The notes below the pieces were generated by a model that saw only the letters and a list, made by a program, of their open reading frames with translations, did not search any database and was not told where the DNA came from. This document shows, piece by piece, positions 37,418-45,699 of a stretch of DNA of 64,000 bases (position 1 is its first letter; every line of letters begins with the position of its first letter). This DNA comes from an uncultured Polaribacter sp. (GTDB lineage: Bacteria > Bacteroidota > Bacteroidia > Flavobacteriales > Flavobacteriaceae), in assembly GCF_947497125.1 (NCBI RefSeq), contig NZ_CANMFI010000007.1:1-64000 (forward strand). Reading direction: 5' to 3'. The position numbers were made by a program, and so were the translations under genes.

Positions 37418-37798
37418 ATGAATTTACCAGTAGAATTAAAATACACCAAAGACCACGAGTGGATTAAAATTGAAGGAAATATAGCAACTGTTGGAATTAC
37501 AGATTTTGCGCAAGGAGAATTAGGTGACATTGTTTATGTAGATGTAGATACTTTAGATGATACCGTAGAAGAAGGAGAAGTATTTGGCTCTGTAGAAGCA
37601 GTAAAAACAGTTTCTGATTTATTTATGCCTTTAACAGGAGAAGTTGTTGCTTTTAATGAAGAATTAGAAGAAGACCCAGAATTAGTAAATACTGACCCTT
37701 ACGGAAAAGGTTGGATGATTAAGTTAGAACTTTCAGACAGTTCTCAAATAGCAAACCTATTAGATGCAGCATCGTATAAAACGCTTATTGAAGGGTAA
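37418..37798 (+). CDS. gcvH: Glycine cleavage system H protein
   Basis: Lipoyl carrier of the glycine cleavage complex. The lipoylated lysine is Lys63 in [10 protein letters not shown]. 126 residues, complete, with the standard start ([10 protein letters not shown]) and end. Other gcv genes are not here. The last 35 bp overlap the start of the VanZ-like gene. Confidence 0.98.
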   Translation: MNLPVELKYTKDHEWIKIEGNIATVGITDFAQGELGDIVYVDVDTLDDTVEEGEVFGSVEAVKTVSDLFMPLTGEVVAFNEELEEDPELVNTDPYGKGWMIKLELSDSSQIANLLDAASYKTLIEG

Positions 37799-38141
37799 TT
37801 TTATTATCATAGCTTTTTTTGTTACGCTAGCAGTAGCTTATTTAAGTTTGATAAAAATTACTAAAGTAAGTGTAAAAATTGGTCATATAGATAAGGTGTA
37901 CCATTTTATTTCTTACTTTACAATTACAATATGCTGGTTATTATCTTTTTATAAGAAGCCAAACCTAAAATACATTATTGTTTTTTGCTGTATTTTATTT
38001 GGCATTATTATTGAGTTGTTACAACAAGCAACTACCAGTTATAGAACAGCAGATTATAAAGACGTAATTGCAAATACGATTGGTATATTCTTAGGATTGA
38101 TAGTATTTAACTATTTTTTTAAAAAAATAGACATTAAATAA
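37764..38141 (+). CDS. VanZ-like family membrane protein
   Basis: 125 residues, four membrane helices, with the family motifs KVYHFISYF (equivalent of the VanZ DKxxHF) and [21 protein letters not shown]. VanZ-like proteins in this position (after gcvH) are widespread in Bacteroidota and have no link to glycopeptide resistance. The start ATG at 37764 lies 35 bp inside gcvH; no later in-frame ATG fits before the first helix. Confidence 0.85.
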   Translation: MQHRIKRLLKGNFIIIAFFVTLAVAYLSLIKITKVSVKIGHIDKVYHFISYFTITICWLLSFYKKPNLKYIIVFCCILFGIIIELLQQATTSYRTADYKDVIANTIGIFLGLIVFNYFFKKIDIK

Positions 38142-38206
38142 GACTAAGAATTGTAAATAAACCAATAATTTATTTAAATTAGCGAACTATTAAAAACTCT
38201 TATACA

Positions 38207-38926
38207 ATGGAAATTAAGAAAAACCCAAAGTCTAACTTAGAAAACTACAGTAAAATATTTATGCAAATAGGTTTAGTTTTAGCCCTTTTTGTAACATATG
38301 CCGCTATAGAAAAGAAGACTTACGATAGAAATATTGGTGATTTAGGTACTGTAAATATGAACGCAGAAATGGAAGAAGATATTCCAATTACTGAAAGAAT
38401 TGAGCCGGTACAGCCAAAAACACCACCACCACCAGCACCAGAAAAAATTGAAATCGTAGAAGATGAAAAAGAAGTAGAAGAAACTGTTATAGAATCTACA
38501 GAAACAGATGAAACTGAAGCGATTGAAGTAGAAGAAATTGTTGAAGTAGAAGAAGCAGAAGAGGTTATAGAAGATGTAAGTTTTATGATTATCGAAGATG
38601 TGCCTGTTTTTCCTGGTTGTAAAGGAAACAAAAATGAGTTAAAAGCTTGTTTTAGTAAAATGGTTCAAAAGCATTTTTCAAGAAAATTTGATGCTGATTT
38701 ACCTAACGAGTTAGGATTATCTGCAGGAAGAAAAAGAGTGTTTATCGGTTTTAAAATTGATAAAAACGGAAACATTGTAAATGTAAATGCACGTGCACCT
38801 CACCCAAAAATTAAGAGTGAAGTTATTAAAGTAATGAAACAATTACCTAAAATGACGCCAGGTAGACAAAGAGGTAAGCCAGTAGGTGTAAAATATAGTA
38901 TTCCTTTTACATTAATTGTAGAGTAA
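38207..38926 (+). CDS. Energy transducer TonB (paralogue 1)
   Basis: 239 residues: cytoplasmic start, one membrane anchor (about 23-41), a periplasmic linker that begins with a PPPPAPEK run and becomes Glu/Val-rich rather than Pro/Lys-rich, and a TonB C-terminal domain (about 125-239) ending in SIPFTLIVE. It couples the proton gradient to TonB-dependent transporters. A paralogue of the same architecture is at 50851-51579. A terminator follows immediately. Confidence 0.92.
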   Translation: MEIKKNPKSNLENYSKIFMQIGLVLALFVTYAAIEKKTYDRNIGDLGTVNMNAEMEEDIPITERIEPVQPKTPPPPAPEKIEIVEDEKEVEETVIESTETDETEAIEVEEIVEVEEAEEVIEDVSFMIIEDVPVFPGCKGNKNELKACFSKMVQKHFSRKFDADLPNELGLSAGRKRVFIGFKIDKNGNIVNVNARAPHPKIKSEVIKVMKQLPKMTPGRQRGKPVGVKYSIPFTLIVE

Positions 38927-38945
38927 AAGAAATTATTTAATTTAT

Positions 38946-38986
38946 AAAAAACGTTTAAGGTTAAAACTTTAAACGTTTTTTTTTTG
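38946..38986 (+). terminator. Terminator of the ruvA-tonB unit
   Basis: AAAACGTTTAA (38948-38958) pairs with TTAAACGTTTT (38969-38979), then a T-run. It closes the group that begins at ruvA or maeB. Confidence 0.85.
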
Positions 38987-39040
38987 ATTAAAACACAACT
39001 TGTTTTACAATAGACTTTTTAAAATAAGGGAGTTTTCTAA

Positions 39041-39070
39041 TTTGTTTTCATCAAAGAATTTTTACTTTTG
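39041..39070 (+). promoter_or_regulatory. Promoter of mscS (TTTG-N18-TACTTTTG)
   Basis: TTTG 39041-39044, 18-nt spacer, TACTTTTG 39063-39070: a complete Bacteroidota promoter with the same spacing as the atpB promoter. The start falls near 39077, 16 nt before the ATG. Confidence 0.7.
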
Positions 39071-39092
39071 CTAAAAATCAAAATAAAAAAAT

Positions 39093-39893
39093 ATGGAAAA
39101 GTATATTGAAAATTTAAAAAATTTAATTGTAGAATTTACTCCTAAAATTATAGTAGCACTTGCTATTTTAATTATTGGGCTTTTTGTAATTAAAATAGTT
39201 GTTAATAGTAGCAAGAAATTAATGAAAACTAGAGGTGTAGATGTTACACTTCAGAATTTTCTAGGAAACTTAGTAGGAGTTTCTTTAAAGGTATTATTAC
39301 TAATAACTGTTATTGCAAAGTTAGGGATAGAAACTGCTTCTTTTGCTGCTATTATTGCAGCTGCAGGTTTGGCTGTAGGTTTGGCATTACAAGGTTCTTT
39401 AGGGAATTTTGCAGGAGGTGTTTTAATAATGCTTTTTAAGCCTTTTAAAATTGGAGATTTAATTGAAGCTCAAGGAGAAACAGGTGTTGTAAAAGAAATA
39501 GAAATTTTTACAACCAAGTTAACAGGTCTTTCAAATAGAGAAATTATTATACCAAACGGTACCCTTTCTAACGGAACAATTATAAATTTTTCTACAGAAG
39601 GCACTAGAAGAGTAGATTTGGTAATTGGCGTTTCTTATGATGCAGATATTAAGCAGACAAAAGAGGTAATTACAGCTGTTTTAACAGCACATACAAAAGT
39701 TTTAAAGGCTCCATTGCCAACTGTTTCTGTATTAGAATTAGCAGACAGTTCTGTTAATTTTGCAGTAAGACCATGGTGTAATACCGCCGATTATTGGGAC
39801 GTATATTTTGAAGTTACAGAAAACATAAAATTAGCGTTAGACAAGGCAGGTATAGAAATACCTTATCCACATCAAGTAAACGTTAAAAAGTAG
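39093..39893 (+). CDS. mscS: Small-conductance mechanosensitive channel
   Basis: 266 residues, three membrane helices; the third (about 85-115) holds the pore pattern AAAGLAVGLALQGSLGNFAGGVLIM. The cytoplasmic beta domain follows with IIIPNGTLSN (a family hallmark). It releases solutes on hypo-osmotic shock. Stand-alone gene with its own promoter; its end overlaps tsaB (opposite strand) by 11 bp. Confidence 0.96.
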   Translation: MEKYIENLKNLIVEFTPKIIVALAILIIGLFVIKIVVNSSKKLMKTRGVDVTLQNFLGNLVGVSLKVLLLITVIAKLGIETASFAAIIAAAGLAVGLALQGSLGNFAGGVLIMLFKPFKIGDLIEAQGETGVVKEIEIFTTKLTGLSNREIIIPNGTLSNGTIINFSTEGTRRVDLVIGVSYDADIKQTKEVITAVLTAHTKVLKAPLPTVSVLELADSSVNFAVRPWCNTADYWDVYFEVTENIKLALDKAGIEIPYPHQVNVKK

Positions 39894-40569
39894 GTTTTTT
39901 CTTTTTTTCAGGAATTACAACAAAATCTTTTAAGTAAAAAGGTTCAAAATAAGCGACATCTTCGATGTCGTTTTTTTTGTATTTATCAAAAGACAATTTT
40001 GCCATTTCTATTGCTGATGGAAATTTATCATCTATAAAATTAGCATTCTTGTGTAAAATTGTTTGTTTGCATTTGTGAGCACCATCACCTAAAAAATATA
40101 CTTGCGAATTCTCTAAATACTCACTAAAAGAATTTTCGGAGATTATTTCTGCTTTTATGTCTCTAATTTGTTGATACTTGGCATTGTATACCGATGCATA
40201 AACTTCCATTCTTCTTGCGTCTAATAGAGGTATTATTATGCCTTCTTTTATACTTACACTATGTGCTAAAGAATGTAGTGTATGTATAGAAATTAATGGC
40301 TTATTAAGCGCAAAACAAAGCCCTTTTGCCGCAGATACACCTATTCTTAAACCTGTGTAAGAGCCAGGGCCTTTACTAATGGCTACAGCATCTATTTGAT
40401 TGGTATTTATGTTTGCTTCTTTTAATACTTCTAAAATAAAAGGATGCAATACTTCTGCATGCGAGTAATTGCCGTTATTTAATTCTTTTACGGCTAAAAC
40501 AATCCCTTCTTTTGCAATACTAACCGAACAGTTTTTAGTTGCTGTTTCTATATTTATTATAATTGCCAA
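39883..40569 (-). CDS. tsaB: tRNA threonylcarbamoyladenosine biosynthesis protein TsaB
   Basis: TsaB stabilises TsaD in t6A37 synthesis. The N-terminal IINIETATKNCSVS and KGPGSYTGLRIGVSAAKG motifs are diagnostic. The reading frame is open to a TTG at 40599, but I choose the TTG at 40567-40569 (protein start M-A-I-I-I-N) because it matches the family N-terminus and because a -7 element TATCTTTG at 40590-40583 lies between the two, putting the transcript start near 40576. The choice gives 228-229 residues, normal length. Confidence 0.9.
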   Translation of the reverse strand: MAIIINIETATKNCSVSIAKEGIVLAVKELNNGNYSHAEVLHPFILEVLKEANINTNQIDAVAISKGPGSYTGLRIGVSAAKGLCFALNKPLISIHTLHSLAHSVSIKEGIIIPLLDARRMEVYASVYNAKYQQIRDIKAEIISENSFSEYLENSQVYFLGDGAHKCKQTILHKNANFIDDKFPSAIEMAKLSFDKYKKNDIEDVAYFEPFYLKDFVVIPEKKKKPTF

Positions 40570-40582
40570 TTTATTTTTTTTA

Positions 40583-40590
40583 CAAAGATA
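40583..40590 (-). promoter_or_regulatory. -7 element of the tsaB promoter
   Basis: TATCTTTG on the minus strand. It leaves a leader of only about 7 nt before the chosen TTG start, and it excludes the upstream TTG at 40599. No -33 TTTG was found at normal spacing. Confidence 0.45.
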
Positions 40591-40606
40591 GTATTTCAAA
40601 AAAAGA

Positions 40607-40637
40607 AAACCTCACTGAAATAAAATCAGTGAGGTTT
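40607..40637 (-). terminator. Terminator of the TolC-like gene
   Basis: A perfect 12-bp stem (AAACCTCACTGA 40607-40618 with TCAGTGAGGTTT 40626-40637), then a T-rich run on the minus strand. It lies 24 bp past the stop. Confidence 0.88.
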
Positions 40638-40660
40638 GTAATTAAATTTTTTTAATTAGT

Positions 40661-41983
40661 CTATTCTAAAACTAGTTCGCCGGTATAAAATTGCAATACT
40701 TTTGTTTTAAAAATGGCATCGTATTTAGAGCGAATCATTGTTGCTTGTGCGTTTACCAATCTAGTTCTTACTTGATCAAAATCAAATAGGGTAACAGCAC
40801 CAAAATTATATCTTTCTTGTGCGTTTTTAAAAGCTTCTTGCTGTGCTTGTAAAGATATTTCTGCAGCTTCATATGTTTTTAATGCTGTTTTAACATCTAA
40901 AAAAGCCTGCTCTATTGTTTGTTTTAAAGCTAGTTTTTCGCTTTCTAATCTTGTTTCAAAAATATTTTTATTGATTTTAGATTTGGCTACATTGTTTTTA
41001 GTTTGAAAACGGTTAAAAATAGGGATGCTAATATTAAATCCAACGCCATAACCCAAGTTATCATCTAATTGATTAAAAAATGGCGTATCAGGTCCAGATT
41101 TTAGGTTGTAACCGTAATTTGTAGACAAACCAGCAGAGGCAGAAATTGAAGGCATATAGAAACTCTCAGAAATTTTTATATCTAAATCTGCATTTTCTAT
41201 CGCTAGTTTTGCTCTGGTTATTTCTGGCATTATTTCTAATGATTTTTCATAAACACTAGATGAGTTTGCGTAAATTAAACTGGTTGTTGGTTTTTTAACA
41301 TCTAACGGAGCAATGTCAAAATTTTCTACTGATACTTGAAGCAATTGTGCTAAATTTAAAAGAGCGATGTCTAATGCATTTTCTTGTGTAATTACATTTT
41401 GCAAATTTGTAGCTGCAGTAGATTGTGTGTTTAATAGCTCTCCTTTAGCAATAACACCAGATTTAAATCTACTATCTGCTGCTTCAATCTGTTTTTTACT
41501 TATTTCATACTGAATTTTAACTGCCGATAAATTTTCTTTAGCAAATAGTACATTTAAATAGCCATTTACTACAAAAAGAGAAATATCATTTTCTATTTTT
41601 TGTAAGTCAAGTAAACTAGATTCGATGCCTAATTCTGCTTGCTTATAAGTGTTGGTGTTTCTAAAACCATTAAAAACAGTGTAGCCAGCACTTAAAGCTA
41701 CAGAGCCTCCAAAAATACTTGTTGTTACCCTGTTTTGCGATACTGGATCAAAACCAGAACCAAAGTTTAGATTACCACCTGTAGATGCATTTAAGTTTGG
41801 TAAAAAGTTACCCTCTGCAATTGCAACGTCTTTTTTAGCTAATTCTAAACTAAGTTTATTTTGTTGAATAGAAATATTTTTTTCTAATGCTTGATCTACA
41901 CACTCTCTTAGTGTCCATTTTTTCTGAGAAAAAGTATTTAAAGCTGAAAAAAAAGCAGCAAATAATATGATTTTGGTTTTCAA
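40661..41983 (-). CDS. TolC family outer-membrane protein
   Basis: 440 residues: signal peptide 1-19, then two internally similar halves of long amphipathic helices and strands typical of TolC efflux channels (LRECVDQALEKNISIQQNKLSLELAKKDVAIAEG; second half NADLDIKISESFYMPSISASAGLS). It ends in beta/helix repeat RYNFGAVTLFDFDQVRTRL. No matching membrane-fusion or pump gene is adjacent, so the partner is unknown. Confidence 0.92.
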   Translation of the reverse strand: MKTKIILFAAFFSALNTFSQKKWTLRECVDQALEKNISIQQNKLSLELAKKDVAIAEGNFLPNLNASTGGNLNFGSGFDPVSQNRVTTSIFGGSVALSAGYTVFNGFRNTNTYKQAELGIESSLLDLQKIENDISLFVVNGYLNVLFAKENLSAVKIQYEISKKQIEAADSRFKSGVIAKGELLNTQSTAATNLQNVITQENALDIALLNLAQLLQVSVENFDIAPLDVKKPTTSLIYANSSSVYEKSLEIMPEITRAKLAIENADLDIKISESFYMPSISASAGLSTNYGYNLKSGPDTPFFNQLDDNLGYGVGFNISIPIFNRFQTKNNVAKSKINKNIFETRLESEKLALKQTIEQAFLDVKTALKTYEAAEISLQAQQEAFKNAQERYNFGAVTLFDFDQVRTRLVNAQATMIRSKYDAIFKTKVLQFYTGELVLE

Positions 41984-42109
41984 AATATTGTTTTTTGGTT
42001 GATGTATAAATTACAGATGTCTATTACAGACAAGTAGTAATTATTTTAACTCTTCTTATACGACGACTAAATGTAAAATTTGTTACACGATAGAGGTCTT
42101 ATAGTTATG

Positions 42110-42331
42110 TTAAATTTTAGATTTTTTATTATATCGATAAATTATATAAAATAAAAAACCAATTAATAAGTAGGGGAAAACCATTAAGTATGTAATACCA
42201 TCATTAATACCTTCTGCCATAGAAGAATCTCCATTTTCAACAACAGCCTTGCACATTGCGCATTGACTGTAGCTTTTTTCTGAGATAGAAATTAGCATTA
42301 AAAAAGTAAGAAGTAATAGTCTTTTATACAT
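42110..42331 (-). CDS. Small membrane protein with a periplasmic CxxC
   Basis: 73 residues: signal peptide to about residue 22, then QCAMCKAV (Cys24 and Cys27), then one membrane helix (about 47-66) and a basic tail. The CxxC would lie on the periplasmic side. It overlaps the DUF420 gene by 8 bp at the end of a cluster of cytochrome oxidase helper genes, so a redox or copper-handling role is plausible. No family name recognised. Confidence 0.75.
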   Translation of the reverse strand: MYKRLLLLTFLMLISISEKSYSQCAMCKAVVENGDSSMAEGINDGITYLMVFPYLLIGFLFYIIYRYNKKSKI

Positions 42332-42863
42332 AGTACGGAGAAATCATTAAGTAAACAATTACACCAGTAACAGCAACATATAACCAAATAGGAAAAGTAA
42401 TTTTTGCTATTTTTTTATGCTGATCAAAATTGCCCAATTTAGCCCTCATATATGTTAAAAGAACCAACGGAATTATTATAATAGACAGTATAATATGAGT
42501 AAATAGAATAGTATAATAAACATACTTTATAACACCTTCTCCGCCAAAAGCTGTAGAGTTAGATGTCATATGGTAAGCAATATACATAACTAAAAAGGCC
42601 AAAGAACAAGCGATAGCTGTAGTGTTTAATTGCTCATGTAGTTTTTTGTTCCCTTTTTTAATAGCAATTACTGCCCCAATTAACAATAGTGCAGTTAGTC
42701 CGTTTATTGTAGCATAAATTGGCGGTAAAAAAGTTAACGGAGCTACATTAAAACCGAGTTCTTTTAAGTTGATACCAAATAAAGCTGCAACAGCTAAAGG
42801 AATGATAACTGATAATGCTGTAATTATTTTTTTATATTTTTTTTCTTTTGCTAAATTACTCAT
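42324..42863 (-). CDS. DUF420 family membrane protein
   Basis: 179 residues with five membrane helices and conserved histidines (HEQLNT, YHMT, HIILS, DQHKKIAK), as in DUF420 (YozB-like) proteins that accompany cytochrome oxidase genes. It overlaps the SCO gene by 8 bp and the CxxC gene by 8 bp. A part in heme or copper assembly is inferred from context only. Confidence 0.88.
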   Translation of the reverse strand: MSNLAKEKKYKKIITALSVIIPLAVAALFGINLKELGFNVAPLTFLPPIYATINGLTALLLIGAVIAIKKGNKKLHEQLNTTAIACSLAFLVMYIAYHMTSNSTAFGGEGVIKYVYYTILFTHIILSIIIIPLVLLTYMRAKLGNFDQHKKIAKITFPIWLYVAVTGVIVYLMISPYYV

Positions 42864-43557
42864 CTAATAAAATTTTAATGTCCTCTTTTAATTCTTCTAT
42901 TTGATCTGGAAATGTTTGTTCTTTTAAAGCCCTGTAATACATAATTGGATTGCCATAAGTATCTTTTCTAGATCTAATAACTCCTTTTTTATCTACCAAT
43001 GCAAATAAGCCAGAATGCTCAAAACCAGCATGCTGCTCATCTCCTTTTCCTGCAAAAAGTTTAAATCCGTTGTTTGATAAATCGTATACTATTTCTTCGG
43101 ATTTACCGGTTAGCAAATGCCAATTGTTATGAGTTATATTATTGTTTTCTGCATAAGACTTCATCACCTCTTGTGTATCAATTTCTGGAGTTATAGAAAT
43201 TGATGCGATACCAAAAGAGTCATTGCCTTTAAATTCTTTTTGAATAGATAACATTTTAGCATTCATTAACGGGCATATTGTTGGGCATGTTGTAAAAAAG
43301 AATTCAACAACATACACTTTACCTTTATAGCTTTCATTGTTAATTACAGCGCCATTTTGATTGATAAACTCAAAGTCGGGCACTTTATTAAATGCATATA
43401 AGTCGTTTTTAGTACTTTTTTTAGAAGTAACTTTATTCAAACGATCTCCTTGAACAAGATCGTTGTCATTTATTCTTCTATCTACGTTTCTAACCACATA
43501 AATACCAAACAAAAGAATGATAAAAGAAATACCTATGTAAGAATTTTTTTTGCTCAT
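42856..43557 (-). CDS. SCO family copper chaperone
   Basis: Membrane-anchored thioredoxin-fold protein delivering copper to the CuA site of cytochrome oxidase. One N-terminal helix (about 8-22) precedes the domain. The copper site is complete: Cys91 and Cys95 in CPTIC, plus His181 in FEHSGLF. 233 residues is typical. It overlaps the upstream SCO-like gene by 4 bp (ATGA). Confidence 0.95.
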   Translation of the reverse strand: MSKKNSYIGISFIILLFGIYVVRNVDRRINDNDLVQGDRLNKVTSKKSTKNDLYAFNKVPDFEFINQNGAVINNESYKGKVYVVEFFFTTCPTICPLMNAKMLSIQKEFKGNDSFGIASISITPEIDTQEVMKSYAENNNITHNNWHLLTGKSEEIVYDLSNNGFKLFAGKGDEQHAGFEHSGLFALVDKKGVIRSRKDTYGNPIMYYRALKEQTFPDQIEELKEDIKILLDE

Positions 43558-44216
43558 AAACCAACTTCTTTTCTATCTGCCTTGTTTTTGTTTTTTTGTT
43601 TAAAAGCCGCATAATACTCATAATACAAAACCAATACATCGTCTTTCATTATTTTATTAAGATCGGCCACAGAATTCATATTATAACCAACTATTTTTCT
43701 GTTTACATTATTTAGATCATCTGCTCTTCCTCTAATTTCTGCATTTTTATCAATTAAAAAAGCATTGTTAGTGTATAGTTGGTTTAGCGTATCGTTTATT
43801 TTAAAACTTGTATAAAGTTCTGTAATATTATTTTTAGTACCCTTTACAAAATTCCATTTTACCATATCGGTAAACGCGCTAATTTCTTTTTTTAATACTG
43901 CTACTTCTTCCTCTTTATTTTCTGGGTAAATAGCTATTATCTGAAAGTTATTATAATCTATAAATTTCTTGTAAATTTTTTCGTTTAGATTAAAGAAACC
44001 TCCTTTATTTTTAGAAATTTCATTTCCTAAGAAGCAAACAATAGAAATATTGTTTTTAAAGGTTTTGGTGCTATCTAAAATAGCGATGTCTTTTATGTTT
44101 TTATTTACTATTGGTAACTTTGTAAAGTTGTTACTACCTGTAGATAACAATAAAAAACAGATTAAAGGAAAGATAAACAGTAAAAATAATACAACTCTTT
44201 TTTTAGTAAGTTTCAT
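43554..44216 (-). CDS. SCO-like membrane protein lacking the copper-binding cysteines
   Basis: 220 residues: one N-terminal membrane helix, then a thioredoxin-like domain whose layout parallels the SCO gene next to it (IVCFLGN where SCO has FFFTTCPTIC, later NAFLIDKNAEIRGRADD where SCO has LFALVDKKGVIRSRKD). Only one cysteine (Cys61) lies at the active-site position; the CxxxC and partner His are missing. It is thus a degenerate SCO paralogue or a related redox-inactive partner. It is tightly coupled to SCO (4-bp overlap). Confidence 0.75.
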   Translation of the reverse strand: MKLTKKRVVLFLLFIFPLICFLLLSTGSNNFTKLPIVNKNIKDIAILDSTKTFKNNISIVCFLGNEISKNKGGFFNLNEKIYKKFIDYNNFQIIAIYPENKEEEVAVLKKEISAFTDMVKWNFVKGTKNNITELYTSFKINDTLNQLYTNNAFLIDKNAEIRGRADDLNNVNRKIVGYNMNSVADLNKIMKDDVLVLYYEYYAAFKQKNKNKADRKEVGL

Positions 44217-44260
44217 TTTCTATTATTTGCAATAACGTTTATATCTTATGATTTTTGCAA

Positions 44261-44290
44261 AAAAAAGGTGGTTTAAAAACCACCTTTTTT
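44261..44290 (-). terminator. Terminator inside the oxidase cluster
   Basis: AAAAAAGGTGGTTT (44261-44274) pairs with AAACCACCTTTTTT (44277-44290). It ends the ctaB-coxIII-coxIV unit and separates it from the SCO-like group. Confidence 0.88.
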
Positions 44291-44298
44291 TTAATAAA

Positions 44299-44640
44299 TT
44301 ACCATTTTACTAGTGGTGCTAATGTACTGTGTAAATAGTCACCTTCTATTAATATTAGGGTAAGTAAATAGCAGATTAGAAATACCGCTGTCCATACAAC
44401 TGAACGTCTTAGCCATTTTTTTTCACCTTCCATGTGCATAAATGCCCAGGTAATATAGTAAGCTTTTACAAGTGTTAGAATAATGAATATCCAGTTTAAA
44501 GGGCTAGTTCCTAAAACACTAGTAAGGTGCAAAGATGCTGGTTTAATAATACCTAATAAAACCTCTACGGTAGTTATTAACGTTAACATTATTAGAACTA
44601 TCCAAATTCTTTTTTTACTTGATTCGTGTGCGTGTGCCAT
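44299..44640 (-). CDS. Cytochrome c oxidase subunit IV (prokaryotic type)
   Basis: 113 residues with three membrane helices (about 13-30, 47-65, 78-98). AYYITWAFMHMEGEKKWLRRSV is the COX4_pro family hallmark. A small accessory subunit of heme-copper oxidases. It starts 18 bp after the subunit III gene and is followed by a terminator. Subunits I and II are not in the window. Confidence 0.93.
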   Translation of the reverse strand: MAHAHESSKKRIWIVLIMLTLITTVEVLLGIIKPASLHLTSVLGTSPLNWIFIILTLVKAYYITWAFMHMEGEKKWLRRSVVWTAVFLICYLLTLILIEGDYLHSTLAPLVKW

Positions 44641-44658
44641 TTTAATTTCTTTTATAAA

Positions 44659-45642
44659 TTATACTAAGTAGAAGAATGTAAATACAAATACCCAAACTAG
44701 ATCGACAAAGTGCCAATATAATCCTACTTTTTCTACCATTTCATAATGGCCTCTTTTTTCATAAGTACCAAGAATAACATTAAAGAAAATAATAATGTTT
44801 ATTAAAATACCAGAAATTACGTGAAACCCATGAAAACCAGTGATAAAGAAAAAGAAATCTGCAAATATGGTATTTCCATATTCATTTACTTTTAAGTTAG
44901 CACCTTCTACAACAAGTTTTGTTTTTGCTAGTTGTGCTAATCCTTCTTCTCTAGAAAGAATTACTTTTTGTTTTGTTTCTGGGTTAATCAATTCAGACCT
45001 AATCTGAATGTCTGTATTAGCTTGGTATGCATTTTTTATTTGTGCAATAGAGTAGGTTGCTATAGTAGCTTCTTCTTCAAACCAAAGACCATTTTTTCTT
45101 GTGTGTTGTACACGGTGGTCTGCTCTTTCTTCTACAACAAAATCAGACAACGCAATTTGATGCCCATCTTTTACAAATTGTAAAATTTTACCATCGGTAG
45201 TTTTAACAGCTCCATAAGAACCTTTGATAAAGTTTTTCCATTCCCAAGCTTGAGATCCAACAAATATAATTCCGAAAATGATGGTTGCAAACATATACCA
45301 AGCCACCTTTTTTTGTTTCATTTGATGACCTGCATCTACTGCTAATACCATTGTTACCGAAGAGATAATCAGTATAAATGTCATTAAAGCCACATAGTAC
45401 ATAGGTGCATGCACACCATGTAAACCAGGAAAATGGGTAAATACTTCATCGGCAATTGGCCAAGAGTCTATAAACTTAAAACGAGTTAAACCGTAAGCTG
45501 CTAAAAACCCAGAAAAGGTTAATGCATCAGAAACGATAAAAAACCACATCATCATTTTACCATAACTTGCTCCAAATGGCTTTACGCCACCACCGCTCCA
45601 AGTTTCTTTACTGTCAGTAGGTATAGCAATATTTGCTTCCAT
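44659..45642 (-). CDS. Cytochrome c oxidase subunit III with large internal soluble insertion
   Basis: 327 residues, seven-helix COX3 fold. The N-terminal half (to about residue 141) ends in QAWEWKNFI and the C-terminal half resumes at about 256 with ITGFHGFHVISG (the family His/Gly motif) and ends HFVDLVWVFVFTFFYL. Between them about 113 residues (143-255) are polar and repeatedly charged, longer than any COX3 loop I know from other phyla; I believe it is common in Flavobacteriaceae. A second COX3 gene lies just upstream. Confidence 0.93.
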   Translation of the reverse strand: MEANIAIPTDSKETWSGGGVKPFGASYGKMMMWFFIVSDALTFSGFLAAYGLTRFKFIDSWPIADEVFTHFPGLHGVHAPMYYVALMTFILIISSVTMVLAVDAGHQMKQKKVAWYMFATIIFGIIFVGSQAWEWKNFIKGSYGAVKTTDGKILQFVKDGHQIALSDFVVEERADHRVQHTRKNGLWFEEEATIATYSIAQIKNAYQANTDIQIRSELINPETKQKVILSREEGLAQLAKTKLVVEGANLKVNEYGNTIFADFFFFITGFHGFHVISGILINIIIFFNVILGTYEKRGHYEMVEKVGLYWHFVDLVWVFVFTFFYLV

Positions 45643-45699
45643 ATTTATTTCTGTTAATTTAATTTTCTTAATTTATTTGTCAAAAATAACTATTTTTCA

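Noticed and set aside
38320-38631. Ser/Thr-rich minus-strand frame
   Set aside because: It is antisense to the Glu/Val-rich TonB linker; the composition simply mirrors GAA/GTA codons.
39863-39871. Second TTATCCACA (DnaA box)
   Set aside because: Inside the mscS coding region; taken as a chance match, and it lowers the weight of the one near nrdB.
40570-40599. Upstream TTG extension of tsaB
   Set aside because: A -7 promoter element lies inside the extension, and the extra residues do not match TsaB N-termini.
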